This document shows, piece after piece, positions 15,273 to 24,280 of a DNA stretch of 42,566 nt; the first letter of the stretch is position 1, and the number at the start of each line of letters is the position of its first letter. A program made the position numbers and the translations under genes. The notes under the pieces were generated by a model. It had not been told where the DNA came from. It saw only the letters and a program-made list of their open reading frames with translations, and made no database searches. This DNA is from an uncultured Collinsella sp. (lineage in GTDB: Bacteria; Actinomycetota; Coriobacteriia; Coriobacteriales; Coriobacteriaceae): the NCBI GenBank assembly GCA_902465105.1, contig CABQLM010000007.1:1-42566 (forward strand), written 5' to 3'.

Positions 15273-18200
15273 ATGTCCAACACACCCACGCACTCTGTCC
15301 ACAGCGCAATCGCAGCAGGTCCGCTGCTCCTTCTCCTTCTTCTATTTTTCGGTGTCATGACTCCAGTCTCTGCATTTGCTGTTGACGGTCATGGAGCGCT
15401 CGGTTTTCGCACCATCAGCAAAGAGTGTGGGCCATTCCTGGTCGGTAAATACGAGGCGCAGGATTCGTCGGTCGCCTATTGTATGGATCAAGAGCGGGAC
15501 TGGCCCACAGACCCGGGAAACCCTTGGCTTACCTACACTCAGGGTTGGGCATGGCTTGATAACGAATTCGCCGCCATCATCTGCCACGGATACCCATCTT
15601 CATCGTCGTTCAACGGGCACAAGCTCTCACCCGACCGCGCTCGGGCGGCTACCCAAATTGCCATCTGGATGCTCAAGGGCACCACGCACACCGATGGCGC
15701 TTTTTCATATACAACTGCACGAGGCCATACCGTAAGCGGCAATTTCACCAATATAGACAGCGAAGTCGTGGCGGCAGCACGCTGGCTCCACGACGGCGCA
15801 AAGTCAGGAGCTCTCAAAGCAGCGCCCCATCGCGTGCGGCGCTACCTAGGAGCCGTCTCGGGAGGTAACCTTCGCCAGGATATGCTCCACGTGCTCCCCA
15901 CCGTCTCCGTATCATTCCAAAAAACCTCGGCAAACGCCACGATTACGAGCGGAAACAGTTCATATCGTCTGGACGGAGCAGTGTTTGATATTTTTGAAGC
16001 CGCTAGCGGCGCGCTCATCGGCAGCATCAAGATGGACGGTAAAGGGCGAGCTCGGGCAACGCTTTTGCCCAATACGGCATACTACTTGGTTGAGGCAAAA
16101 GCGCCGGCAGGCTATGTCCCCCGAAGCGACCGCATAGCCTTTACCACGGGCAGCAGCGGAGGAAACGTTGTCATCGAAGAGCAGCCAGGAGCTATTTCCC
16201 TGAGTATCGTGAAATTCGATGCCGCAACGGGAGCTTCTCCCCAAATTGGAGCCTCTCTTGCAGGCGCGGAATTTACCTGCGTCTCACAATCGACCCCCGG
16301 TTGGTCGCGAACCGTCACGACCGATGAAGACGGGCGGGCAGCACTCGATAATATCCCATTGGGCACTTTCACTATCTATGAGTCAGTCGCGCCCGAAGGC
16401 TATCTGCCCTGTGAAGACACCTGGACCTACACCGTCGGTCCAGATCAGATGAACAGCACGGGTATCGTTGAGCTCGAGAGTCTCATTCCCAACACCCCCA
16501 TCGCATTTGATATTGAAGTTTCGAAATTCAAAGACAGCGCCAACGACGATGAATCCGGGCTGGAGCAGCCAGCAGAGGGCGTTGTCTTTGAGGTTATTAG
16601 CAATAGTTCCGGACAGATCGTGGGCAAGCTGACCACAAATAGCCACGGATTCGCATCGACCGAAGATCAGGGGGAATCATGGTTTGGAGAAGGAGAACGT
16701 CCCGACGGTGCCCGTGGCGCCATCCCCTATGACCGCGCAGGATACACCATTCACGAGGTTGAGGACACTGTTCCCGAAGGCTTCAAACGAGCAGGAGACT
16801 GGACTATCTCCGCCGAGCAAATCACCAATGGTGCCAAACTCCAATTCATTGTCGACAACCACGCCATATCGACCCATCTTCAGATCGTAAAGCGAGATGC
16901 TCGGACGGGCAAAGCCGTTCCGCTTGCGGGATTTGCCTTTCAGCTGCTCAATAGCGAACATAAACCCGTCTCTCAAACATGTTGGTATCCCTCCCATTCC
17001 GTTATGAGCACCTTTGTAACCGACCGGACGGGATCCGTCACGCTGCCCGAGCCGCTCAATCCCGGCACCTATTACATCCGCGAAACCAAGGCCATGGCCC
17101 CTTATCTCAACGCCGAAGACCTCGAGCTGAAGATTCCCGCGAACGCAGACCTGGCACCTGTCGCAATCGCCTCTTTTTATGATCACGCCGCAACGGGTCG
17201 CATCGAAATTGTTAAAACAGACGCTGTGGACGGCAGGGTTCTCGCGGGAGCGGTGTTTGAGATACGGGCCGCCGAAGACATCATCGGTCCCGATGGCAGC
17301 GTAGAAGCCTTGGCAAAGGAGACAGTTGCCACCATCAAAACCGACGAAACGGGAGAGGCATGTGCAGACCAGCTCCCATTAGGATGTGGCACTGCGCACT
17401 ACGAAGTTGTTGAAACTCATTCTCCCGAGGGATACTTGCTTGATTCGACGCCGCGCCCCGTGGAGCTGGCATACACTGACCAAGAAACGCCTGTGGTCTG
17501 CGCCCAAATCGGCGCCGTCAACGAGTACACCAAAGTCGATCTCTCCAAAATTGACCTAACCGGTAAAAAGGAAATTGAAGGCGCGCGCCTTGTGCTATTA
17601 AATGCGGAAAACGAGCAAATCGACGCGTGGACCTCGACGGATACGCCGCATCGCATCGAGCACCTTAAACCCGGCACCTATACCCTCCGCGAAATAATGT
17701 CGCCACGAACCTACGACCTAGCTGAAGATGTGACCTTTGAAATTAGGGAAACGGGGAAGATCCAGACGGCAGCAATAAAAGACGCGCCCATCGAAATCAA
17801 AGGAAGTGTTGACAAGCGTCAGGAGATCGCACAGCCACCCACAAAGGGATTCACGGTTAACGGCGACGGCAAAAATCGTGCTGTGGCGCAAACCGACAAA
17901 AACGGTTCCTATACCTATACCGTCGATGCCAAAAATGAATCAAATACCTGGGTTGATGAATTCACGCTTACAGACGCTCTCGAGTGTGCGAAAGCCGGAA
18001 CGGCTCAGCTCGCGTCCATAGAGACGCCAATAGCGGTTGGCGATCTTAACGGACTTTGCAACGTTTGGTATCGGACCACCCCAACGGAAACGCTCGACAC
18101 CGACGAAGAGCCCAATGCAACCCTCGATGACGGGCATTCCAACCCCTGGTTACAGACCGATGAAGCCAGGGAGCGCTTGGGGCAAGACGCACGCCTGGTC

Positions 18201-18707
18201 GACTACGATGACTGGCACCTGTGGAAAGCCGATGTTCCGACCACGGAATCCATCACTCTCAAGGTTGAGGACCTCAATCTGCCACAATCTTCTGTCGTTA
18301 CGGGCGTCCGCTTTGAATACGGCGCTGTATCCGCCGACTTCACAACTAGGTATGACGAGAAATCATGGCAGCGCGACGACCTTAAAAGCGAACACGACGA
18401 TCTAGACGACGCGACGGCATCGCTCGACCCAAATGTACACGGCGCGCGCATCCATATGCACGCAACTTCGTCCTACAACCCCCAGACGGCAATTGTCAAC
18501 AGCGCCCATGTTGATCTCTGCCGAAACGGAGGCGGCGACAAGCTCGAATCGCATGACGAGGACCGTGTCGTTCAGCTCTGCGCCCGCGAACGTGATCTGC
18601 CGAGCACGGGCAGCACTCCCATCGCCGCGACGCTCACCGCCCTCTTGACCGCTGGCGGTGCGGCAATTTGGATGTCGTGCGGAAGGCGAATGCTCAAGAA
18701 ACATTAG
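15273..18707 (+). CDS. LPXTG-anchored thioester-domain / Cna-B repeat surface adhesin
   Basis: A 1144-residue cell-wall protein. A signal peptide covers about 1-36 (ending SAFA). Residues 38-200 are a thioester domain: Cys70 (AYCMDQ) and Gln128 (ATQIAIWML) are positioned to form the Cys-Gln thioester used for covalent attachment to host ligands. Six SpaA/Cna-B prealbumin-like repeats follow. Each has a strand Lys (SFQKTS, SIVKFD, EVSKFK, QIVKRD, EIVKTD, LSKIDL) and a Glu in the partner strand (VEAKAPAGY, YESVAPEGY, HEVEDTVPEG, RETKAM, VETHSPEGY, REIMSP), as needed for internal isopeptide bonds. A further domain (about 860-1090) precedes LPSTG (1109-1113), a hydrophobic segment and a basic tail. 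AAGGAG precedes the ATG. No sortase gene is in the window. Confidence 0.93.
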   Translation: MSNTPTHSVHSAIAAGPLLLLLLLFFGVMTPVSAFAVDGHGALGFRTISKECGPFLVGKYEAQDSSVAYCMDQERDWPTDPGNPWLTYTQGWAWLDNEFAAIICHGYPSSSSFNGHKLSPDRARAATQIAIWMLKGTTHTDGAFSYTTARGHTVSGNFTNIDSEVVAAARWLHDGAKSGALKAAPHRVRRYLGAVSGGNLRQDMLHVLPTVSVSFQKTSANATITSGNSSYRLDGAVFDIFEAASGALIGSIKMDGKGRARATLLPNTAYYLVEAKAPAGYVPRSDRIAFTTGSSGGNVVIEEQPGAISLSIVKFDAATGASPQIGASLAGAEFTCVSQSTPGWSRTVTTDEDGRAALDNIPLGTFTIYESVAPEGYLPCEDTWTYTVGPDQMNSTGIVELESLIPNTPIAFDIEVSKFKDSANDDESGLEQPAEGVVFEVISNSSGQIVGKLTTNSHGFASTEDQGESWFGEGERPDGARGAIPYDRAGYTIHEVEDTVPEGFKRAGDWTISAEQITNGAKLQFIVDNHAISTHLQIVKRDARTGKAVPLAGFAFQLLNSEHKPVSQTCWYPSHSVMSTFVTDRTGSVTLPEPLNPGTYYIRETKAMAPYLNAEDLELKIPANADLAPVAIASFYDHAATGRIEIVKTDAVDGRVLAGAVFEIRAAEDIIGPDGSVEALAKETVATIKTDETGEACADQLPLGCGTAHYEVVETHSPEGYLLDSTPRPVELAYTDQETPVVCAQIGAVNEYTKVDLSKIDLTGKKEIEGARLVLLNAENEQIDAWTSTDTPHRIEHLKPGTYTLREIMSPRTYDLAEDVTFEIRETGKIQTAAIKDAPIEIKGSVDKRQEIAQPPTKGFTVNGDGKNRAVAQTDKNGSYTYTVDAKNESNTWVDEFTLTDALECAKAGTAQLASIETPIAVGDLNGLCNVWYRTTPTETLDTDEEPNATLDDGHSNPWLQTDEARERLGQDARLVDYDDWHLWKADVPTTESITLKVEDLNLPQSSVVTGVRFEYGAVSADFTTRYDEKSWQRDDLKSEHDDLDDATASLDPNVHGARIHMHATSSYNPQTAIVNSAHVDLCRNGGGDKLESHDEDRVVQLCARERDLPSTGSTPIAATLTALLTAGGAAIWMSCGRRMLKKH

Positions 18708-18720
18708 AGCGAGTACGCAA

Positions 18721-18758
18721 AAATGCGGGCGAGCCGATACATCGGCTCGCCCGCATAC
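18721..18758. terminator. Bidirectional terminator-like palindrome after the adhesin gene
   Basis: ATGCGGGCGAGCCGAT and ATCGGCTCGCCCGCAT form a perfect 16-bp stem with two central bases, between the convergent adhesin and small membrane-protein genes. No strong T-run follows, but the stem is exceptionally stable. Confidence 0.7.
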
Positions 18759-18778
18759 CACTATTCAACACACCGTTT

Positions 18779-18997
18779 CTATTCTGCAGAAGCAGAGCCT
18801 TCGCCGGCAAGCGACTGATCAGTGTCAGAAATACCGTCGGCACCCAAGTTTTGCTCGTGCCGCACTTCCTCGCTGATCGTAGACTCGGGCGTGGAACCCT
18901 TGACGCCCACAACATAGGCAGCGCCAAACCCCAAGGCAATGGCAATTAAGACCAAAATGAGATAGATAGGCCAATGCCGCTTAATGTACGAAAACAC
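18779..18997 (-). CDS. Small single-pass membrane protein, unknown function
   Basis: A 72-residue protein with a basic start (MFSYIKRHW), one TM helix at about 10-32 (PIYLILVLIAIALGFGAAYV) and a short acidic, Ser/Glu-rich extracytoplasmic tail. The GTG start is preceded by AAAGGAG. It begins 20 bp after the stop of the large M28-like membrane protein, so the two are probably co-transcribed. No family is recognised. Confidence 0.75.
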   Translation of the reverse strand: MFSYIKRHWPIYLILVLIAIALGFGAAYVVGVKGSTPESTISEEVRHEQNLGADGISDTDQSLAGEGSASAE

Positions 18998-19017
18998 GCT
19001 GACTCCTTTTAACCCAG

Positions 19018-22000
19018 CTACGAGCGACGGATGACTTCGGTCACAACCTCGGACACCGTAGCGATATTCGAGGCGTTGACGTTGTAGGGCAAATCGTCTT
19101 CAGTGCGAGCACACGCTAGACGCGGTCCATCCACACCGGCAATAGTAAGGGCACGGCGGCTCGCCTCAAGGGCGGCGTAGGAGTCCGTCTGAGCGTAGGG
19201 TATCTCAAACGCGCCGCAATCAACGTGGAACGATTTGCAAACCTTTCCAACCAAGTTCATGATGCGTCGATCGCCCTTAAGCAGTCGCTGCTCGCCCTCA
19301 ACGGTGACCATCGAAAGCCTGCCGGCACCAACGGACTCAAGATTGATAAAGAACACGCCGCGGAGCTTATCGCGATGCGAGGCCAAAAACGCCTTCATGC
19401 CGGCGCCGTCGCAGTCCGAAGCGCCCGTTGCAACAAACCAGATATCGTGACCAAGCAGCTCATCGTCGCCCATAGAGGCAACAGCCGAAAGCATGTCTTC
19501 GTCCGAGGCACCGTCAGAAGACGCGGCGCCGCCCTTCCAACCGCTATCGTCATCCTCGAAGTTATCCCACGAGCCTATGCCGCGGCCTGATTTTTTAGCA
19601 TCGTAATCGTCGTCGACTCCGAGCCAATCGCTCATGCTGTCCTGTTCATTCTTTTTCTTGCGGCCAAACAGCCCGCCTAGACCACGCTTCTGAGGCTTTG
19701 AACCCACAGACGAGGGAGCCGAGATGGTCTCGAGCGACTGGACCGCCGGCGAAGCGGGCACAGAGGGAGCAACGGGAGCTGCCGTAGGCTCAGGACTCTG
19801 AGTCGAGGCAAAGGGGTCATCGGTCTGGGCAGAGGGGTCGGGAAGATCGAACAAAGATGTGCGAGACGCTACATTAGCCTGCTGCATCGAAGGCAGCGAC
19901 GGATCGGGGACCGAGGCCAGCGGCGACGAAGAAGGTACAGGCGCGGAGGCCGGATCGGGGATATTCATTTGCTGGCGCGGGGGCACCTGAGACGAAATCT
20001 GCGCCATGAGGGAGTCAACTGTCTCGTCCTGCGTGGGAGCGACATTTGCCACCGTGGCACCGGGGTCGCTCGGCGCGGGCATGGTAAAGATCTGCGTAGA
20101 ATAAGGCCTGGACTCATCCGTCTTGGGAGCCTCGTCAATCGCAGGGGACTCCTGCTCCATAGCAGAAGCCTCGACCTGCTCGGGTGCGCTGGCCTCAACG
20201 GAATCGGCCTCGTCGACAACCGAATCATCGGCGGCGTCCTGGGCATCACCGGAGATGGGAAGGGGCTCGGCAATTGCGGTGCCCTGCTTCTCAAACGTCA
20301 TCGTGGCATCAAATGACATGGTGCTATCGACCGGCTGCTGCGCCTCAAAGGATGTCGTGGCCTTGGCAACGTCAGCGGATGTCGGCTGCGGAGCCTCGAA
20401 GGACGTCGTGGCGTCGGCGACATCGACAGGCTCCGGCTGTTCGGCCTCGCCCTGCTCGAACTCCTGTGCCGCACGCTCACGCTCGGCCTCGGCGGCCTGC
20501 TGCTGGGCGATGGCCTCCCGCTCGGCGGCCTCGCGGGCAGCGGCGCGCTTTTCCTCAAAGTCGTCGACGAACTTCTTGCCCTTCGCAAGGGCGCCCTTAA
20601 AGAAGCTAGAAGCGCTGGCACCAATCGAGGAGAATGCGGAAGCGATATCGGCATGGGGCGTTGTCGAGGGAAGCTCGGCCGAGAAATCGGTGTCACTCTC
20701 ATAGGACACGCGTTGCGGATACTCGTCATAGTCTTCGTCGACGGTCTCGTCTTCAACCTGTGCCGGAGCGGCAGGCGCCAGAATATCCAGACCGGCTGCA
20801 GGATCGAGCGCGGGCTTTTCGTCAGACTCCGCGGCAGCAACAGGGGCAGCGACCGGCTCGGCGGGAGCAACAGCCGCGTTGGCCGCGGGCGCAGGCTCCT
20901 GTGCAACGGGAGCAGGCTCCGGCTCAAACGTCGGCTCCTCGCCCTCTTCGTAATCGAGCGTGCAGGACTCGGGAAGCATGCCGAGCGCACGGATGGCATC
21001 CGAACCAAAGCGGATATTGCCGGCGGCATTGCGATAGAGCTTGGGCTTGGGCTCGGCGACTTCGACCACCGCGGGCTCCTCCGCCGGCTCGGCGTTGGAC
21101 TTTTCTTCGGTGGACACTTCGGCCTGGGCAGTCTGGTCTTGAGCCTCGGGGGCGATTACGCCGATCAGCGTCTCGTCGGCAGAGGCACCCTCAAAACCAT
21201 CGACCTGCCCATCGAAAGCCTCGTCCTGCTCGGGTATATCGACAGACGCCTCCGACTGGCCAAACTCGTCCTCGTCGTAGGAAGGTTCCTCATATTCAAT
21301 GGTGTTGCCGTAGTCGTTTTGTTGCTGGGCCGCGGCATACTCGGCCGCCGCGCGCGCCATTTCCTCGGCGCGACGCTTCTGCTCGCCAAAATAGGTATCG
21401 AATGGAATGTCGTCGGGGAACTCGTTTTCGCCCTGATAGGGGGCAACGTTGTCCATGACACCGAGCATGGCGGCAACAGAGGACTTGTTGCACACCGCGC
21501 CAGACGTGTAGGGAAGCACAAAACGGTTGGAGATGATATTGGCGGCGTTGGCCAGTGCCACAAGGGAGGCCAGAATCGCGACAACCCACAGCAGCACCTT
21601 GAGCACGCCGGGAAGCGGCAGGATACGCAGGATGGCGACGGCCGCGGGCGCGATCGTGGCGACAGGCAGGAGCTTGGCGATGAGCGCGCGATACGGAGCG
21701 TAGGGCTCGCGAGCAAGGAGCTCGGCACGGGGGGAATCATAGTGCGCCACCACGACGACCGGGCGGTTGCGCGGAGACGCAAGCGGGCCCGAGGCCTTGT
21801 GATAGGCGATGACATTTTGGCTCACACCGGTCTTTCCCAGGCGCGAAACAACGGGATGCCCCGTACGCTCGAGCACGTAGAGTACGGCACCGACAATGGC
21901 CAGCAAGGTGCCGACCAAGCCGATACCGCCGCCGATGCCCATCAGCAGGGCGCCGGCAAACGCCAGAATACCGGTAACGGCAAACGCCAACCTGCTGGGC

Positions 22001-22155
22001 GCGGGAGCATTAAATTCCTGCACCTCGGGGTCAAATCCGTGGTTGCGGAAAATCTGGGCGATATCCTCAGCAGCCAGGCGCTCTTCTTCGCTGCACGCCG
22101 GCGTAATGCCGGTGTTCTGCAGCAGGTGGTTAATATAGTTCTGGGTGTTCGCCAT
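19018..22155 (-). CDS. Membrane protein with an M28-peptidase-like fold split by a long disordered insert
   Basis: The 1045-residue protein begins with an M28 cap region (NYINHLLQNTGITPACSEEE), two TM segments near 57-92, the M28 His-x-Asp motif as His138-Tyr-Asp140 (VVVVAHYDSP), and a further membrane region at about 158-215. After VMDNVAPY (about 240) comes roughly 650 residues of Ala/Pro/Glu/Asp/Ser-rich low complexity with repeats of the type DVAxATTSFEA. The M28 C-terminal half resumes near 899 (DIWFVATGASDCDGAGMKAF). There the usual Glu-Glu is Ser-Asp and the final ligand His is not apparent, so peptidase activity is doubtful. The frame extends to 22305, but GGAG precedes the ATG at 22155, which gives the expected M28-like N-terminus. 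Confidence 0.8.
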   Translation of the reverse strand: MANTQNYINHLLQNTGITPACSEEERLAAEDIAQIFRNHGFDPEVQEFNAPAPSRLAFAVTGILAFAGALLMGIGGGIGLVGTLLAIVGAVLYVLERTGHPVVSRLGKTGVSQNVIAYHKASGPLASPRNRPVVVVAHYDSPRAELLAREPYAPYRALIAKLLPVATIAPAAVAILRILPLPGVLKVLLWVVAILASLVALANAANIISNRFVLPYTSGAVCNKSSVAAMLGVMDNVAPYQGENEFPDDIPFDTYFGEQKRRAEEMARAAAEYAAAQQQNDYGNTIEYEEPSYDEDEFGQSEASVDIPEQDEAFDGQVDGFEGASADETLIGVIAPEAQDQTAQAEVSTEEKSNAEPAEEPAVVEVAEPKPKLYRNAAGNIRFGSDAIRALGMLPESCTLDYEEGEEPTFEPEPAPVAQEPAPAANAAVAPAEPVAAPVAAAESDEKPALDPAAGLDILAPAAPAQVEDETVDEDYDEYPQRVSYESDTDFSAELPSTTPHADIASAFSSIGASASSFFKGALAKGKKFVDDFEEKRAAAREAAEREAIAQQQAAEAERERAAQEFEQGEAEQPEPVDVADATTSFEAPQPTSADVAKATTSFEAQQPVDSTMSFDATMTFEKQGTAIAEPLPISGDAQDAADDSVVDEADSVEASAPEQVEASAMEQESPAIDEAPKTDESRPYSTQIFTMPAPSDPGATVANVAPTQDETVDSLMAQISSQVPPRQQMNIPDPASAPVPSSSPLASVPDPSLPSMQQANVASRTSLFDLPDPSAQTDDPFASTQSPEPTAAPVAPSVPASPAVQSLETISAPSSVGSKPQKRGLGGLFGRKKKNEQDSMSDWLGVDDDYDAKKSGRGIGSWDNFEDDDSGWKGGAASSDGASDEDMLSAVASMGDDELLGHDIWFVATGASDCDGAGMKAFLASHRDKLRGVFFINLESVGAGRLSMVTVEGEQRLLKGDRRIMNLVGKVCKSFHVDCGAFEIPYAQTDSYAALEASRRALTIAGVDGPRLACARTEDDLPYNVNASNIATVSEVVTEVIRRS

Positions 22156-22353
22156 GTGCGCTCCACATCCATAATCCGACAAATAGGCCCAATGCATGCA
22201 CATTAGAACCGTATATAGTCGAAAGTATACCCCGAGCGAGCGCAAACGACCGAATTCTGGGCATCTTAACGCCCCACACGGACATGGATATAGCCTAATC
22301 TCCATATCGGACTAAAATCATGACATCAAACACTCTTCTCATGCGAGGATCCT

Positions 22354-23376
22354 ATGATGGCTAGCGCATCGACCGTGACAAATAAAAAATCCGCACCGGG
22401 ACCGGTCTTCGACAAGGCGGCTCAGCGCATCCTCAACCTCTTTTTTGTACTCAACAGCTCCCCTGAGCCTTTGACCACCGAGCAGATCGTCTTGGACTCT
22501 GACTTGGGATACGGCTCGGGGAATATCGATTCAGACAAACGCAAGTTTCGGCGCGACCGAGATAAACTTCTCGAACGAGGCATCATAATCAAAGAAGTTC
22601 GTGAAGCGGGAGCCCAAGAAACCGAAGAGAGCGCATGGACGGTCGACCGCGACCACACATTCGCCGCCGGCGGCCTGATTACCGCCGACGATGCCGACCT
22701 TTTAATGGTTGCCATCGACCAGGCGCTCGCCTCGGGATCTACTGCTTTCGCCACCCCGCTTGCCGATATCCGATCCAAAATCGCTTACCTTACCGATAGG
22801 GCAGATGTTGGCGATCCGATGATTCGCCACTCCCCTATGGCCGATGCCGTATGGAGCGCCTTTGCCGAGCGCTGTGCGCTACGTTTTTTATATCGAAACG
22901 GACGAGGTGAACAACGAATGCGCACCGTGTGTGTCTACGGCATATTCGAGCACGAAGGCATCGCATATTTCTGCGGCTTAGACAACACCACTAATGCGGT
23001 TAGGACGTTTCGCTGCGATCGCATCGTTCGAGCATGGCGTCCGTCGGGCTCCTACACCATACCCGATGGTTTCAATCTAAGCGATTATTTGTTCTTTGAA
23101 TTTGACTTTGCCGACCGCGAACCAGTTGCGGCAACTTTTTCCTTTGAACCCGAGTCTCCGTCGGACCTGGTGTTCGGACTCACCCATGGACGCGGAAAAC
23201 TTGACCGCACCGGTGAAGGTTGGCGCTGGACCGTCGGCATACGCGATATCGACGCCGCGGCCACATTCTGCATGGAGCACAGCATGGATGGTATGAGGCC
23301 AGTGTCGCCCGACGCCCTCAAGCAAGCATGGAACAATTTGATCGAAAGGACGGTGACCGCTCATGCCTGCGCATAA
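22354..23376 (+). CDS. WYL-domain transcriptional regulator (PafB/PafC-like), first of a pair
   Basis: The 340-residue protein has an N-terminal winged-helix region (RILNLFFVLNSSPEPLTTEQIV... KFRRDRDKLLERGI) and a C-terminal WYL domain (ALRFLYRNGRGEQRMRTV, then GIAYFCGLDNTTNAVRTFR). WYL domains bind nucleic-acid or nucleotide ligands, and PafBC of actinobacteria activates DNA-damage genes. AGGA precedes the ATG. The last 14 bases overlap the second WYL gene, indicating coupled translation and perhaps a heterodimer. Confidence 0.87.
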   Translation: MMASASTVTNKKSAPGPVFDKAAQRILNLFFVLNSSPEPLTTEQIVLDSDLGYGSGNIDSDKRKFRRDRDKLLERGIIIKEVREAGAQETEESAWTVDRDHTFAAGGLITADDADLLMVAIDQALASGSTAFATPLADIRSKIAYLTDRADVGDPMIRHSPMADAVWSAFAERCALRFLYRNGRGEQRMRTVCVYGIFEHEGIAYFCGLDNTTNAVRTFRCDRIVRAWRPSGSYTIPDGFNLSDYLFFEFDFADREPVAATFSFEPESPSDLVFGLTHGRGKLDRTGEGWRWTVGIRDIDAAATFCMEHSMDGMRPVSPDALKQAWNNLIERTVTAHACA

Positions 23377-24280
23377 ACTCACTAGCGAGCAAAGACTCTC
23401 CCGATCCATCGACATCATGGAGGCCCTCTATGCTGCCGGCGAAAAAGGTATGGGCCGAGAGGAGATATGTAGCCGTTTTAATATTTCCGGCGCGGCGCTC
23501 GACGAGATCATTGAAATCATCTCGACTCTGGCTGACCGCGAATCGGGCGCCCGCATCATCTTCGCATGTCACAACGGGCGCGTTTACCTTACTGGCGATG
23601 CGGGGCGCGTGTTACCGTTGCGTCTAAGTGCAGCCGAAGGTGCCGTACTCAACCACGAGCTCGAATCGCTCGGAATCGAATCTCGAGCTGCCGCGAGGAT
23701 TCGCCGCGCCCTCTTGCCCGAAGAACTGGGTTACAACCAACATGTTTATGACACCGTGACTCACGGATCTTATTGGCAGGAGATTAGCTGCGCGATTCAG
23801 GATGGCGTACGCTGTCTCATTTCCTACCGCTCAATGGACGACCCGCGCCCCCGCGAACGTACTATCGACCCTTTGCGTGTCGAAACAAACGGCGACAGCA
23901 CCTATCTGGTTGCCTGGGACATCGAGGTCGACCAGGAGCGCAGATATCGCATGGATAAAATTGAGGACCTCGTCCTCACTGACGATTCCGTGATGCGGCA
24001 CGAGATGCAAAACAGCTCCCTGCAAGACTCCCTCGCTCATTCAAACCGGAGCGCAAGACTCTTGATGCCGAACGCTCTGGCACAACGTCTGAACTGGGCC
24101 GGCATCGCGTCGATCGATGTCGATGAGACGGAAACGGCAGCCGTAACCATACGCTACGGATCCGAACGTTGGCTGTTCAGCCAGATTATTGCGGCCGGCG
24201 GAGCCATCCGCATAGCAGATGACCCCGCTCTCGCAAAACGTTTATGCGATGCCGCAAAAGCTATGGCCTGCCCACTTTAG
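23363..24280 (+). CDS. WYL-domain transcriptional regulator (PafB/PafC-like), second of a pair
   Basis: The 305-residue protein shows the same architecture: helix-turn-helix (QRLSRSIDIMEALYAAGEKGMGREEICSRF in sequence region 9-40), a central linker, and a WYL domain with VRCLISYRSMDDPRPRERTI, LRVETNGDSTYLVAWDIEVDQ and RRYRMDKIEDLVLTDD. In actinobacteria such paired genes form the PafBC complex, usually beside the proteasome cluster. Here they instead converge on the dinG-like gene, whose stop overlaps this stop by four bases. Targets are unknown. Confidence 0.87.
   Translation: MPAHKLTSEQRLSRSIDIMEALYAAGEKGMGREEICSRFNISGAALDEIIEIISTLADRESGARIIFACHNGRVYLTGDAGRVLPLRLSAAEGAVLNHELESLGIESRAAARIRRALLPEELGYNQHVYDTVTHGSYWQEISCAIQDGVRCLISYRSMDDPRPRERTIDPLRVETNGDSTYLVAWDIEVDQERRYRMDKIEDLVLTDDSVMRHEMQNSSLQDSLAHSNRSARLLMPNALAQRLNWAGIASIDVDETETAAVTIRYGSERWLFSQIIAAGGAIRIADDPALAKRLCDAAKAMACPL

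Noticed and set aside
20653..22206. 517-codon plus-strand open frame with Arg/Gly-rich product
   Set aside because: Antisense to the low-complexity part of the M28-like gene; composition mirrors the opposite strand.
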